Part shown: positions 32,582 through 44,300 of the stretch, piece after piece
Layout: each line of letters opens with the position of its first letter
Numbering within the stretch: position 1 is the stretch's first letter
Assembly: GCA_001599935.1 (NCBI GenBank)
Contig: BCIJ01000031.1
Location: 2,379 to 66,378, forward strand
Source of the DNA: Holtermannia corniformis
Taxonomy: Eukaryota > Basidiomycota > Tremellomycetes > Holtermanniales
Reading direction: 5' to 3'
DNA length: 64,000 nt
Program-made: the position numbers and the translations under genes
Notes under the pieces: model-generated
The model's database searches: none
Seen by the model: the letters and a program-made list of their open reading frames with translations, nothing else
Told to the model about the DNA's origin: nothing

Positions 32582-34549
32582 ATGGTCGACTCGGCCATAG
32601 ATGGCGCCGGCCCCGGACGGTTCCTCTCCACACGCAAACGCACCGTCCTTCGCCTCCTCCATCTCACTCCCAATCCCAACTCTCTCTCGAATCTGACCCT
32701 CTCGCATCTGCTCAACAATCAGACCTGTCCGCCAATCTCCTTCCCCGACTTTGCCCTGTTCATCGAACGCAAAGAGTTTACGCTTGAAAATCTGCTCTTT
32801 GTCGTCTGGTTCCGGAGCTATCGGGCGCGGTGGCAGGCTCTACCAGAGTATGAGCGCAGACGAGTGCCGGTACCAGACACTCGGCTAGGACGACGCAAAG
32901 AGCCGTTTGCGTACCTGCGAGAAGGGCAGCAAGACAAGGATGGCCGGGACATGGCGCCCGCGCCTTCAGTGTCAGTCCAGGCCGTCACCACAGATGAAGA
33001 GACGTCAGCCACTACCTTCAATGTCTGTCAATGGGCACGGGAGCAACATCGAAAGGGGAGTGTCCCGCTCCAACGTACGCAAAGCATCCCGTGCGGACAT
33101 TGTCCGGGCTGCACCGACCCAGCTCACGATCACCAACCGGCTTCCAGTAGGTCAATCAAGGATCAGCCGATGCGTCTCGAGGCGACTCGGGCGTTTGCAA
33201 CGTTTCTCAAACCGGGAGGTTCAAGGGAGCTTGGGATTGCAGATGAGCTCCGGCAGGATTGCGCACTGGCGCTCGACGGCAGCTCGGCACCAGAAGTGGT
33301 GAGTCTGGACGCAGCGCACTGGGCCTTGGCGCAGTATGGCTGGCCAACCAGTGGCGTCGGTTAGATCTGTCCGCCAGCCCATCTGCGCTCTCTCAGAAAA
33401 CAGCGCATCGCTGACTGGTACCAGTTCCTGCCCATTTACGAAGAAACCTATCGCGTCATCGAGACGCAATCGCTACCTCACTTTCTCTCCTACGCCAAAG
33501 TAAACGTCAACCGGCCAAAACAATTATTCTGGTACGGGATCGGCATCCTCGACTTCCTCATCGCCCTCGCAATCTTGATTCCACTCCTCCTTCTCCTCCC
33601 TGCCGAACCCTTTGCACTCCGCGCATGGCGCCTGTTCTCGGTCCCGTTCGCCAGTTTCGGGTGCATGCAGGCGTACTCTGCCTATCGCGGGTTCTGCAGT
33701 CAAGTCTGGGGCCGCGCCAGCCGTCAGCTCAAGCCCTGGGAAATGGACCTGGCCGCAGACGAAGAAGAGGCACTAGACAGCGTGCACACCCTACTGGGTC
33801 CATCAGGGTCCCATCCAAACGGCCCTCAATCGGTCGAGATGCACCAGCGCAGCACGGGATCGAGCTCGAGCGCAGACTCGTCCAAAGTCGTGAACGCCCT
33901 GTCGCACGAGTTTGCGGATCCATGGGTCTCGTCGACCAACCGACAGGCTCTCGCGAACACACAACCGGAATCGCCGACCTATGTCACGTTCATTGCGGCG
34001 CCATGGGAGCCACTTGGCGAACGCGAGGTCAAGACAATGTCCATCTCACCCAGTTCAAGTCCCGGCCTCAGTCCGAGCACGTCCCACCTTTCCCAACGTC
34101 GCGCTACGGTACCCGCAATCACATCTCTACTTCCACCAGCCGCCGTCGTCTTCCCTTTTGCCGAGGCCGAGTCATACGTCTCACCCTTTGATTCGCCATC
34201 ACCCAGTAGCAGTTCTGGAGTACGCCAGCGTAAACCCTCGGTCCTGACTGGCGGCTTCGCATTCGATGAGCCGGACCCCAACGGAAACGCTCTGCGACGC
34301 GGCTCAGTGCATACGATCCTTGCGAGTAGGATGCGAAAGAGCTCAAGCAAGGCCTCGTCGGGGCTCTCTCTCGGCGTGGCCGAGCTCGGTGAACTTCGGC
34401 GGACACCTGTGTTTGGGCCTGAGCGGGCCGTGCTCGATCCACGAGTCAAACAAATGTTCGACGACGTCGTACGCGACATTCTCGTAGTTGGCTTCGCTGT
34501 TGGGTTCATCTGGACCATGCTCTGTCTTGCGATCCCCGGTCAGGGCTGA
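32582..34549 (+). CDS. RGS-domain protein with membrane segments
   Basis: Two exons (32582-33298, 33365-34549) give 633 residues. The RGS fold starts with LTLSHLLNNQTCPPISFPDF followed by LENLLFVVWFRSYRARW. It is interrupted by a long loop containing a CGHCPGC motif, and closes with FLPIYEETYRVIETQSLPHF. Directly behind come two hydrophobic segments (LFWYGIGILDFLIALAILIP and FALRAWRLFSVPFASFGCMQ). A Ser-rich linker follows, and a last membrane helix near the C-terminus (ILVVGFAVGFIWTMLCL). This matches the fungal RGS type with C-terminal membrane anchors. Expected role: speeding GTP hydrolysis on a G-alpha subunit at a membrane. An ATG 96 bp upstream in frame is an alternative start. Confidence 0.8.
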
Positions 34550-34617
34550 TTGATCGCTTGTCTCTTGTATCCTGCCTGTTGTATCCATGCATGCACGCAA
34601 TGCGACATTGTCTTTGC

Positions 34618-35629
34618 TCAAGCCCGTCCCCGGTTCTGCACCTTCTCCCAGTCCAAGCTGTGCCACCAATCGCGAGCGTACCCGACACGGGCGTTGACAC
34701 CGTACCGTGGTGCCGAGACATACGCGTGTTCGAACAGACTCAACACGGCCAAAGGCTGCGGAAGACCTGCGGCGGAGCCGCCAAGTTTGTTCTTGGTTGC
34801 GGATGCGGCACCGGTCTCTGCTAAAGCATCGGTTGCCTCTGAACCAGAGGTCGCGGGCTGCCCGAGCAGCTCGCGATCGACGTCGCGTCCTCGCATCTGG
34901 TGGTTGGTCACGAGGATGGTACCAGCGCCATAGGTCGGGATCACGTCAAGGTGCTTGCCCTGCTTGACGAGCTTGAGGAGGCGTCAACACATTGTGACTT
35001 GACATCGCCAACGTACCCAGAGCCACCCGGACCCAACCATGCCATCGGCAAAGCCCTCGACTTTCTCGCCTAGCGCCGCATACGCCCGTGGGATCTCCTT
35101 GGTCTCGGTGTGTGACTGTGCAAATGATGTGGATCAGCTGTCGATTGGCAGCGGCTGATCAGCGGCGCAGACGCACCAAGCCCTCGAGAAAGTAGCTGTT
35201 GTTGAGCAGCAAGCTCGCATAGTTGAATGCCAGCGAGAGCGATGGCTCTCGTGCCGTGAAGCTGATCACATCGACGATATCAAACTCTCCTGCGTCCCAC
35301 TTGGCCTTTTGCTGTTGCAACAAAGGGTTTGCTGTACAGCGACGTTAGCCTGCATGTTCGCCGCCTTGTTTTCTCTACGCACTACGGATTTCGGCCTGCA
35401 ACTTGGTCCAAAGTCCAGCCTGCCAGTTTTGGATCGTGTCGAATGACTCTTGTGGGAGGAAGTGGGGCAGGCCGCTCAGGACCCGGTCATCGACGACGGG
35501 CGCTACCACGCCACTGGTTGAGCTTGCGCCCGAGCTCCGCGGTGCGGCGTCAAACACTGTCCGGCGGATCGTCCGAGTCGCCGAACGCGACGTTGATGCA
35601 AGCAGGGATGCTGGCTTGAGGAAGGACAT
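34618..35629 (-). CDS. Mitochondrial small-subunit ribosomal protein of the Fe/Mn-SOD fold (mS42/mS43 type)
   Basis: Four exons (35629-35386, 35331-35177, 35115-35017, 34971-34618) give 283 residues. An Arg/Ser-rich presequence (FLKPASLLASTSRSATRTIR) targets it to mitochondria. The helical hairpin (LPHFLPQESFDTIQNWQAGL) and the C-terminal SOD domain (FADGMVGSGWLWLVKQG, PLAVLSLFEHAYV, YARDWWHSLDWEKV) follow Fe/Mn superoxide dismutase. The metal-ligand pattern is not kept: SODs have DVWEHAY where this has SLFEHAY. Fungal mS42 and mS43 (yeast Rsm26, Mrp1) are just such catalytically dead SOD homologues of the 37S mitoribosome. It is convergent with the RGS gene (68 bp) and divergent from eIF2B-alpha. 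Confidence 0.85.
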
Positions 35630-35825
35630 TGTGTGATGAATCAAAAGCAACTCGAGACGAGCAAAAGACAGCTCATAGGAAGTCCGAAATTACGACGGTC
35701 CATCCGCGGATCGTATTATCCCTTCAAGCTGTCAAGTTGTCAAGTTGACTGGGACGTGTTGCGACACTGCAACAACGCCTTTGATTCCTCTACAAGTCCG
35801 TCATCAGAGTATCTAGCAGAACGAG
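35630..35825. promoter_or_regulatory. Shared divergent promoter, 196 bp
   Basis: Lies between the start codons of the mitoribosomal protein gene (minus) and the eIF2B-alpha gene (plus). Both serve protein synthesis, so co-regulation is plausible. No named site is evident. Confidence 0.4.
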
Positions 35826-37209
35826 ATGGCCCAAGCAAGTACCCTCAGAACTTCCATCAGCCAATCGCCAGGTCCGATGGCGTCCTCATCGTCGCTGCCA
35901 ATGTCTAGCCCAGCCGATGCCTTTGATGTCATTGGCGTTTACAAGCGTGCTTTGACGGATGATCAAGTGCGTTGCCGTGCTCTGCCTGCGGCTCTAGTGC
36001 TCGACTGACACCACGGCAGGTACCCCACCCCGTCGCGGCCATCTCGGCTCTCACCGAGCTCATCGAAGCCTCGACCGGTCCGTTACTTAGCCGCAGCAAG
36101 CAATCGCACCGCTGATAGGACCAGCGTCAACACTCTCCGGTCTCCTCATAGAACTCGTCAATGCCCGACAAAAGCTCGTCACAACGCAAGCCAGTCTCGG
36201 TGTCAGATCAGGATGCCAGCTGTTCGAGCGCTTTGTCGGGTTCTCGGGTGCAGGCGAGGTGTGTCCCTTTGTCTTGCAGTCTGTTGGGGATCTGATGTAT
36301 CAAAGGACTATGCGAGTCACAAGAGGGGATTGATCACGCAAGGCCGGCATTTCTGTTCGGTCACGGCGCCGGAATGCCGGGACAAGATTGCTCGGTTGGC
36401 GGTTGGCTTCTTGCGAGACGATGCCACCGTGAGTACCTATCATGCTCTGCTGGGATACGTGCTTACTCAGCTCAGATCCTGACTCATGGCTACTCGCGCA
36501 CAGTGGTGCAAGCAATCCTACGAGCCCACAAGCAACATAAGCGCGTCAAGGTCTTTGTTACGGGTACGTAGCGCTGCCCAAGTCTTACACGTCCCGCGCT
36601 GATGCCTCGTTGATAGAGACGCGCCCGTCGGGTCTCGGTCTGCGAACACACCAGGTCCTCACAGCGGCCGGGATCCCATGCACCGTCGTGCTCGACTCGG
36701 CCGTGGCCTACATCATGGAGCGTGTCGATCTCGTCCTTGTCGGCTCTGAAGCCGTCGTCGAATCGGGCGGTCTCGTCTCCTCTGTCGGGACATATCAAAC
36801 GGCACTCGTCGCCAAAGCGTTCCAAAAACCATTCTATGCCCTCGCAGAGTCGTACAAGTTCCTGCGCTACTACCCTCTCAGCCAAACTGATCTCCCCGCA
36901 CCCGTCCGCGGCGGTACCGGCGGCGGCAGCCAACAACCACTCAGTTTCCCTCCGAGCGTACCCAACGAGGCCTCGATCCCACCGCTTAGCCGACTCAACT
37001 CGACCGCACCGGCGACGCCAACTCGTGTCTCGAGTTCGCCGGGTCAGGCCCGCGTGCCGATAAAGTATGAAATGTCAAAGGAGATGGAGGACGCCAACCC
37101 GCTCGCCGATGTCACGACACCAGATCTGATTGATCTGATCATTACGGATCTGGGAGCGCTCAGTCCGGAAGCCGTCAGTCAGTACCTTGTCGCTCAGTTC
37201 TCGTCGTGA
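35826..37209 (+). CDS. GCN3: Translation initiation factor eIF2B subunit alpha
   Basis: Six exons (35826-35966, 36020-36077, 36125-36258, 36306-36428, 36476-36563, 36617-37209) give 378 residues. An N-terminal helical domain precedes the Rossmann-like C-terminal domain shared by eIF2B alpha/beta/delta: ILTHGYSRTVVQAILRAHKQ, VFVTETRPSGLG, GIPCTVVLDSAVAYIM, VLVGSEAVVESGG, SVGTYQTALVAKAFQKPFYA, AESYKFLRYYPL and the closing LIDLIITDLGALSPEAVSQY. The N-terminus has about 25 extra Ser-rich residues. A low-complexity insert of roughly 55 residues (Gly/Ser/Pro-rich, residues 280-335) sits before the last helices. As the regulatory subunit of the eIF2 exchange factor it senses phosphorylated eIF2-alpha in the general amino-acid control response. 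Confidence 0.95.
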
Positions 37210-38286
37210 TGTACTTTGTGCATTTGCCTTGGTCCGTCATCCAGGCGATGATTCGGCTTATTGTTCGCATAGATCAAAGAGCACTCGTCGACTCGGCCAC
37301 ATCAAGCCATGCGAGGCTCAGGTCACTCTACTCAGCAATTGCTGAGACGCAGAGATTGCTGCACAAGACGCTGTCGCAAGTGCAAGTGCCTAGCGGCAAG
37401 CACGTCTCGTCGATGTTCCGCCTTCGAACGAGCAAGCGAAAAGGGACTCGTCAGAGTCACGACAGCACGAACCCATGAGCGAGCGTACAACAGCGCCTCG
37501 CGAACCCGCAGCCGCGATGTGCATGGGGGCAGTGGTCGGGGCTGTGACCACCGAGGCTTCGGCCACCCTAGAGGAGTTGAGCGCGACGAAGTTGAAGGAG
37601 ATTCAGGAGGAATCGACAGTGAGAGAAGAGCACGACATCGACGTCGAGATCAAGAGGATCCGAGCTTCTGTCATACGACTTTGAGTAAGAAGAGCGCGAG
37701 AAGAGGCAGCGGACCGGCCTCAGGCAGTTTGCTGAACTTCTTTCGAGATTCGACGACGTCGAGTTACTGGAGCAAGTTCGCGATGGGAAGCTCAAGCACC
37801 TTATTGACGGCGGTAAGTGTCCGCGTCGCTTCGTCCATCTGTGGCTGACAGCACAGATAACTTCACCGATTTCGACTGGAGATACTGGATCGACTTGATG
37901 AATCGCGAGGTACAAGTTCAGCAATACACCACCACGATAGCAACCATCTCGTTTGAACGCTTGGCTGAGGATCCTGACATCATGAAACGACTGTATGTAA
38001 ATAGTTCAAAAAGAGCGAGTCGAATCGTCGCAGTTTGATTGGTAGCACATGTAGCCGCCATGATTACAGTAGTCGAAGGGACGATCCAGTGCGCTGATAA
38101 AGATGCTCGTCTGCTATGACTGCGAGCGTCAAGTCCATACTTTATCCTATTATCAACTACACTGTGCAAACACACGCCAGTGCGTCGCCATCGGTCATTG
38201 TCGAAGGATGTAGAGGAGCAATAAGTCTTTGGTCATTAGTGAGCATCGTTGCTTTTTAAGAGATGGTCTGCATCTCTGATATCCAT
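37210..38286. other. Spacer with coding-like fragments of an unresolved gene
   Basis: Between two gene ends (eIF2B-alpha plus, complex I subunit minus). Several plus-strand pieces look coding: residues read from 37475 (LEELSATKLKEIQEESTVRE) and from about 37700 (LRQFAELLSRFDDVELLEQV, then DFDWRYWIDLMNREVQVQQY after an intron at about 37813-37857, to a stop near 38036). They lie in different frames with a TGA between them at 37682, so either an intron was missed or the gene is broken. No family is recognised. Confidence 0.3.
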
Positions 38287-39505
38287 CTATGCAAACTCGG
38301 GCTGGCAGTGCTCGCCGGGACCGTATGGCTATCAAAGTCAGCGAGGATCTCTTCGACAAACTGGACGCTCACCTTTGTGGTCAATCTACAAGTTGCAGAG
38401 GAGCGCGTCAGTAAAGTCCTCAGCCCGGAAAGTAGAGCCGCACGCACGCTGTCAAACCAGCAGAGTTCTGCCAAGAGTCAGCGCAGCTCGGGAACGAGAT
38501 AAGGACTCACCTCGGAAGTATACCGGCCGCTTTGTGGGCCCGGCTTGGGCTTCTCGCCCCGTGCGAGCGCATCGAGGATCTTGACGGTCGACTCGGGCGT
38601 CAAGTCCTCGTAAAAGTCATCGCCGATTTGCATCACTATACAAAGCGTCAGCAACGTCTTGGCGTTAGCTCGTCTCGCACACGGCATGTGTGGCAGACAA
38701 AACTGAGGTGTTTGAAGACGCACTTGGAGCATTGGAGCAAGCGCCGAGGCACTCGACTTCAATCAGGGTAAACTTGCCGTCTTTTGTCGACTGGCCGGCG
38801 TGGATCCCGAGGTGAGACTCGATCGTCTTGAGGATCGAGGTTGAGCCGCAGCCACCAAGCTGGCATGGGGTGGTAGTGCAAAGTTGAAGAAAGTTGGGTG
38901 CGACTGGTTCCCTGCGATGGAGTGTCAGCGACTGTAGAGGCAAGCTGACAGCCGTGTCTTGGGACACGGAGCATACATAGCCTAACATGACAGTCTACTC
39001 ACCGGTTGTACATGGTATAGAACGTCGCGACCTCGTACACGCGCATCTTGGGCATCTGGAGCAGCTCGGCAACGTGGTTCATGACGCTGATACTTGTCCA
39101 CCCATTGTTCTGGCGTTGACCGAGGTCAAGCACGGGCATGACGGCCGCCTTCTTGTATTGAGGAGGGTACCGTGCAATGATGATATCGGCGAGCTTCTGG
39201 TTCTCGGGCGTGAACTTGAATGGGATCTGCGTGATTGGGCAATGTCAGCGTTGGTTCTGCGTAGACATAGGCGGCGTAAACGGACCGAAGGGTTGTTGTA
39301 GTCGGTATCACGGTGCTATAACTTGGTCAGTAGCAGCCATGGCTAGCGGCGATCGACCTACCACAAACAAGCTCTCTGACCGCCGTACGCTCGAGCTGGC
39401 AATCGTTCGCTTGGCCACGACGGGGGCCGCCTGCCGAGTTGGCCGAGCGACAGCACCTGAAGAAAGAGTGGCCGCAGCCGCCTTGAGAGTTGACGAGTAC
39501 TTCAT
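38287..39505 (-). CDS. NADH:ubiquinone oxidoreductase 24-kDa subunit (NDUFV2)
   Basis: Eight exons (39505-39362, 39315-39286, 39226-39003, 38911-38724, 38635-38511, 38467-38448, 38385-38373, 38328-38287) give 261 residues. A mitochondrial presequence is followed by the thioredoxin-like complex I subunit. The [2Fe-2S] N1a ligands are seen in [11 protein letters not shown] and ECLGAC. Other hallmarks are [35 protein letters not shown] and [13 protein letters not shown]. The end [19 protein letters not shown] is assembled only when exons of 20 and 13 nt are included. It sits in the peripheral arm next to the FMN subunit. Its start faces TIM21 across about 520 bp. Confidence 0.95.
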
Positions 39506-40023
39506 GCTTAGGCGTCGAGGATGGTGAAGCGTTGGTTGATGTCCAGCTCGCAACCGTCTGCCTGCGATTGGCTCGACTCTCACCCACAGGGGTTAGCACC
39601 CGACCGGGTACTTTTGCCATTACCATCACATTGAATCAAATTAATCCAACTTGTCTCCAGCTTGCCGAGGCCGCCCTAACCGTGACTGAGCTGTGCAAAG
39701 GCTTCATCCAACAACACATCGTGCTCTTCCCTTTCACAGGTGGCTTTGCCAGGGAGATTCCCAGTCGAGACACCGTGCGTTGGTGTCATCCTACCCCGTG
39801 TGGTCTCTGCGTACGATATGGACGGGTCATAAAGTATGTAGATACAAGCCGTCTACGGTCTCTCAGCCCACACGCACGGCAGGCTGACGCCTTGCCTTGT
39901 CGCCCTGGCTGACTGTCGCTCGTGCCAAAGGTTGAAACCGCCACGCGGCTGTGCTAGCGCTGTGCTAGAGCAAGTTGCCACTGAACCTCGTCGTCCAGAA
40001 ACCGTCATTGCCGAGCCACCACC
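39506..40023. promoter_or_regulatory. Divergent region between complex I subunit and TIM21 (518 bp)
   Basis: No gene is visible. Two nuclear genes for mitochondrial inner-membrane functions start from here in opposite directions. No defined motif could be assigned. Confidence 0.35.
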
Positions 40024-41137
40024 ATGCCGCCTAGTATCATACAGCAGCTCGGGAGGGCCGTCTCGAGCCCATCAGCTGCTCGTTCAATCTTTAATGCCCC
40101 GGCAACCTACCTAGCGCGAACCCTAGCGACCCACTCGCCTCATCAGCCAAACTTGAACACGTCGACTTCATCGCATGAATCTGCGACGGACCTCTTGAAC
40201 AGGCTGCAGGCCGAGACTCGCAAGCAGTCTGGCGCACCGAACCCTGGTGGCCTTGGTACCGGTGTTGGCGCGGACGGTAGGGGCAATCTCGGGCCGATCC
40301 CAATGGGGAACGGAGGCCGGGACAAGACTTGGAAAAAGTGGAAGGAGCTCGGGGTCGCCGGCAAGCGTGAGTCGCGCGTTGGTCTGTATTCGATCAGTAC
40401 TAGTGATGACTAAGACGGAGACACAGTGGGTCGGACAACGCGGCAGACTGGCAACTTGACCGTTGTACTCCTCGGCGGCGGCCTCTTCGCCGTGCTCACC
40501 ATCGCACTCACGACCGAGCTGTTTGCCAAAAACTCTCCAAGTGTGCTCTACTCGCAAGCGGTCGACTTGATCCGCGATAGTAATGCCGTCCGTCTGCCCT
40601 CACCGCCCGCATCTACGCTAACAACCAACCCAGCTCGACGCCCATCTCCTCCCCCCTCTGACCTTTACCCACTCTCCATCCTCGTCGGCTCCTTCTCGTG
40701 GCTCGACGCCTATAGCTTCCCAACTCGTCCGGCATCCAACATCGGGTCGTGATCACCTCATTTTGAGGTTCTACGTCCACGGTCGAGGAAAAGATGAACC
40801 AGAGCCGCTTGGCTATCTCAAGCGCGGATTGAGGCTCGCTCAAGAATGGGCCGTGTACGCTCTGGATGCTACTGGGCTGGATACTCGGCATGTTGCTCCG
40901 GTAGAGGGCCAAGCTGGGTCTAGCGAGACGGAAAGCGTTCAGACAACAAGCACGGCTGAAAGCTCGGGCTGGTTCAAGAATCCATTCACCTCGCTCAGGA
41001 GCTCGAGCTCGACGGTCGCAAAAGGCAAGCAGCGCGGACTACCGCCACCGGGTACCTACAAGTCGGGCGAAGTCAAGGCCGACTATGTCAAGGTCCGCAA
41101 GCCTCGCGTGGTGACGTGCGACGTTGACACTCTGTAG
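40024..41137 (+). CDS. TIM21: Mitochondrial import translocase subunit TIM21
   Basis: Three exons (40024-40366, 40427-40587, 40634-41137) give 335 residues. The N-terminus is a presequence with Arg/Ser/Ala and no acids. A Gly-rich linker leads to a single membrane helix (NLTVVLLGGGLFAVLTIALT), followed by the intermembrane-space domain: LTTELFAKNSPSVLYSQAVD, PLTFTHSP and HLILRFYVHGRG are the Tim21 core. The C-terminal 100 residues are a Ser-rich extension and a basic VKVRKPRVVTC end. Tim21 links the TOM complex to TIM23 and to the respiratory chain. Confidence 0.9.
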
Positions 41138-41324
41138 AACGCAGCGGGCACTTTCACCCTGGTGACTCTTGCCATCGACATTCCGCACTCTCAAGCACCC
41201 CATCCACAGCGCGCCGTCGTCTTCAAAAGTCCAGAGGCAGACGCAGAAGGCCTGCTGGGTGGACGATACAGATGAGATGCATGATTGCTCGACACTGGAG
41301 AATGATACAACTGCCGATCCTGGG

Positions 41325-44300
41325 CTACTTGCGATTAGAGGGCAAACCCAGCGAAGCAACGATAGACGGTCGACGTGAGCCAGAGGCAGGCGGAGGAGGC
41401 GGTAAAGCCGTGGGAGTCGCCGGGAATGGGTATGCTGATCCGTTGGGACGCGTGCCAGGGCTTGACCTGGGTGGCATCGTCTCGATGACTGGTAGCGTTG
41501 CGACGCCGAGTCGGTTACCGAACCCAGCTACGATGCCGTTGTCGCCTCGCGCAATGACAGGCCATACGGCGTTGAAGGAAAGCGACGGTGGGCGAGCCAT
41601 GGACGCGCTAGAGAGACGTCCGGTACTCCGGTCGTCGCTCGAATTGGTCAACGATAGGAGCCGACGAGCGCGGCGTTGGCGTAAAGACACCCCTGCAGGG
41701 TCTTCAACGACTTCGACTGAACGTCGCACCGTCTCGGCCGTCTGCTCGACAAGGCTACTGGTCGGCGCTGTGCTGACTCGTAGACGGTGGCCGTCCCATG
41801 CAGAGGTCAAGTCGAGGGTCCACACCTGCCATTCGGCTTCAGCGCCCGAGCAGCTTGATCGACCGCGCCGGACGCCGACAGCCGTTTGGCCGCCCACCAA
41901 GGTCCAGTCGCCCTTCTCGACAACGATAGCACCCAGAGGCTGTACCGCGAAATCCGTCCACTTTGGGCTTGTCGCGTCTGCCTCAGAGATGGCCGAAAAG
42001 TCGAGGCTACCATCGCGACTTTTTGGAGTTTGCGTCGGCTCGTCGGCATCGGCGTCGCGGTGCATCGAGCTCAACCGTCGTGTATAGCCGTGACCGGAGA
42101 TTGGGAATTCGCCATGGGTGACTGGCGGTAGCAGCGTGCTGGACCGGCGCGGAGACCCGTTGGCTGACGAAGACGCTTTCGTCCGGTTGGGTGACGGCGG
42201 CAGGGTCAATGTCATGTCCCTACGTGAGACATGACCAGCAGGGGATAGGAGGGTTGAGTTGGCATTGACGTTGTGACCTTGCCTGTTGCATTGACAGTAC
42301 GCCTGACCTTGTCGAAAGGTGACACGATCAACCATGACGTGCCTCTTTGTGGCTGCGAGCACAAAGAAGCCGTCAGACGATGTCAAGCCGCAGCCGGCGC
42401 ACCGTGCCGTTGTCGGATCGACCAGTGCGAGTTTGCAGATCGAACCCTTGGTTGCATCATCGGGCTCGAGGCGACTGATAGGGGCGCCGGTTGATCCATC
42501 GTAAAGCACTACCGAGCCGTCGCGATACCCGCAAGCCATGAGGGTCTGTGGCACCCCAGCCGCTTCCGTATCTAGGACGGCTGCTGCAGTGCATGGGTTG
42601 GTGGGCTCGACGATGATGTGACAAAGCTGGTACCATCGGATGGCCGTATCCCGGCGCCAAAGTGTGACCTCATTCCTCGAGGTGAGGAGTATGTGATTGT
42701 CCGATGAAAGGCCTGACGGCACAACGAGAGCGCGATGTGATGCGGCGGCGTCCTTGGCAGCGACCACCACCCGTGCCTCCTGCTCGTCGACCTCAAAGAA
42801 CGACCCATCCGACAACGTGACGAGTACAGTGCGCCCCGCGGTCCTTCGTGGCGCAGCGAATGGATCATCGTCAACGCTCTCCGATGTTGCGGGGATGGAG
42901 ATCCTGTCGATTCTTGCCGATTGATCCACGAGATCCGGAAATGGCGCCGGCGTCGGTCGATCCCGTGGATTGATCTTCCATGCTAGCAGACGGCCGCTTG
43001 CTGTCGCTGCAACAGCAAAGTCGCCAGTAGCACTGACGGCGATATGTGAGATCTGGTCATCACCATCGGGTTCCTGTAACGTCTCGCAGAACGCCTCGAG
43101 AGTGTCGGGACCAGCTGCGCGCCACAGTCGAACGGCATTGTCAAAGCTGACGGAAACGACGACACTGCCATCACGGCTGGCCGCAAGCAACTCGACGTCG
43201 GCTTCATGCTCGGCTGGCAGCAAAGACAGCTGGATGCCGTCCGTCAGCAGAGGCATAGCTTGTTGCGACGGATCTGATTCGATGCCAACCGCTTCGCCTC
43301 GGCCGAGACGATTACGTTGAGCGTCGAGCAGGTCCGCATCCTTCAGCAGATACAACAAGAGCAGATAGAGCGATCCAGCTGTCAAGGCTTGCGGCAGGAT
43401 GAAGACCTTGAGAAAGTAGAAGATGGGTCTCAGCCGCGGCAGAATCAGGCGTGACGTCGGTAGGGAGAGTTTGCGCAGGTCGGCGGGCCGCAAGGCATGA
43501 CCAGGACTTGGGAGTACAAGTATGGATGCCGGTGGGATGATGACGTTGATAGACGGCCGCTGAGCGGGGTTCACGGCGTTCCAGAGCTGCTGGGCGTCCG
43601 ACATGGTGCCAAACTCGGGCGAGGGCGACGACACGGATGGCGAGGAAACTGCAGGTGAAGTGGAGGATCCGGGTGGTGCCGCGGGCCAGTATCCATACAG
43701 GTTTGCAGTGCTCATTGGACTTGAACGATGCGTTTCGGTGACGTAGAAGAGACCGGAGAGAAAGACGAGCAACTGAGCCTGCGTCAGCGATATGCGATAA
43801 TCACGGAAAGGGGTGACGTACCAACATGAGACTGAAGCTTCTCGCTGTTCGTGCCCGCACAACAGCCTTGAAGCCTGTCCCTATCGACTTTAACGAGCCT
43901 TCGCTAGCTGGAGCTGCACGAGGCGGTGCGGGATGGTCCTTGACGTTCGCAGCTTTGCTGAGACTTTGTGATTGCAATACGTCGGCGAGTTCAAGGCGTT
44001 GTGCATCGATTGACAATACCTGCCGCGGTCAGTTTTAGCAATGATCGTCCAAGTGACTTTAGATTACTCGTCACTCACCGTGAGGAAGAACGTGTGGAGC
44101 ATCCACCAGTCTACGAAGATGACGATGCCGGCGAACAGGCAGAACTCTCGAACAGCGCGAATGTTGACAAAGAAGCCGACGATTGCAAGAAGCGCAGTGT
44201 CCGCGAGCGACGTCAAGGTCAACGTAGCGCCAACTTTGGCGAGAGCTAGTCCTATTCGATCTGGTACGCTATATGAGAACGGGATTGAGAAAACTGCCTT

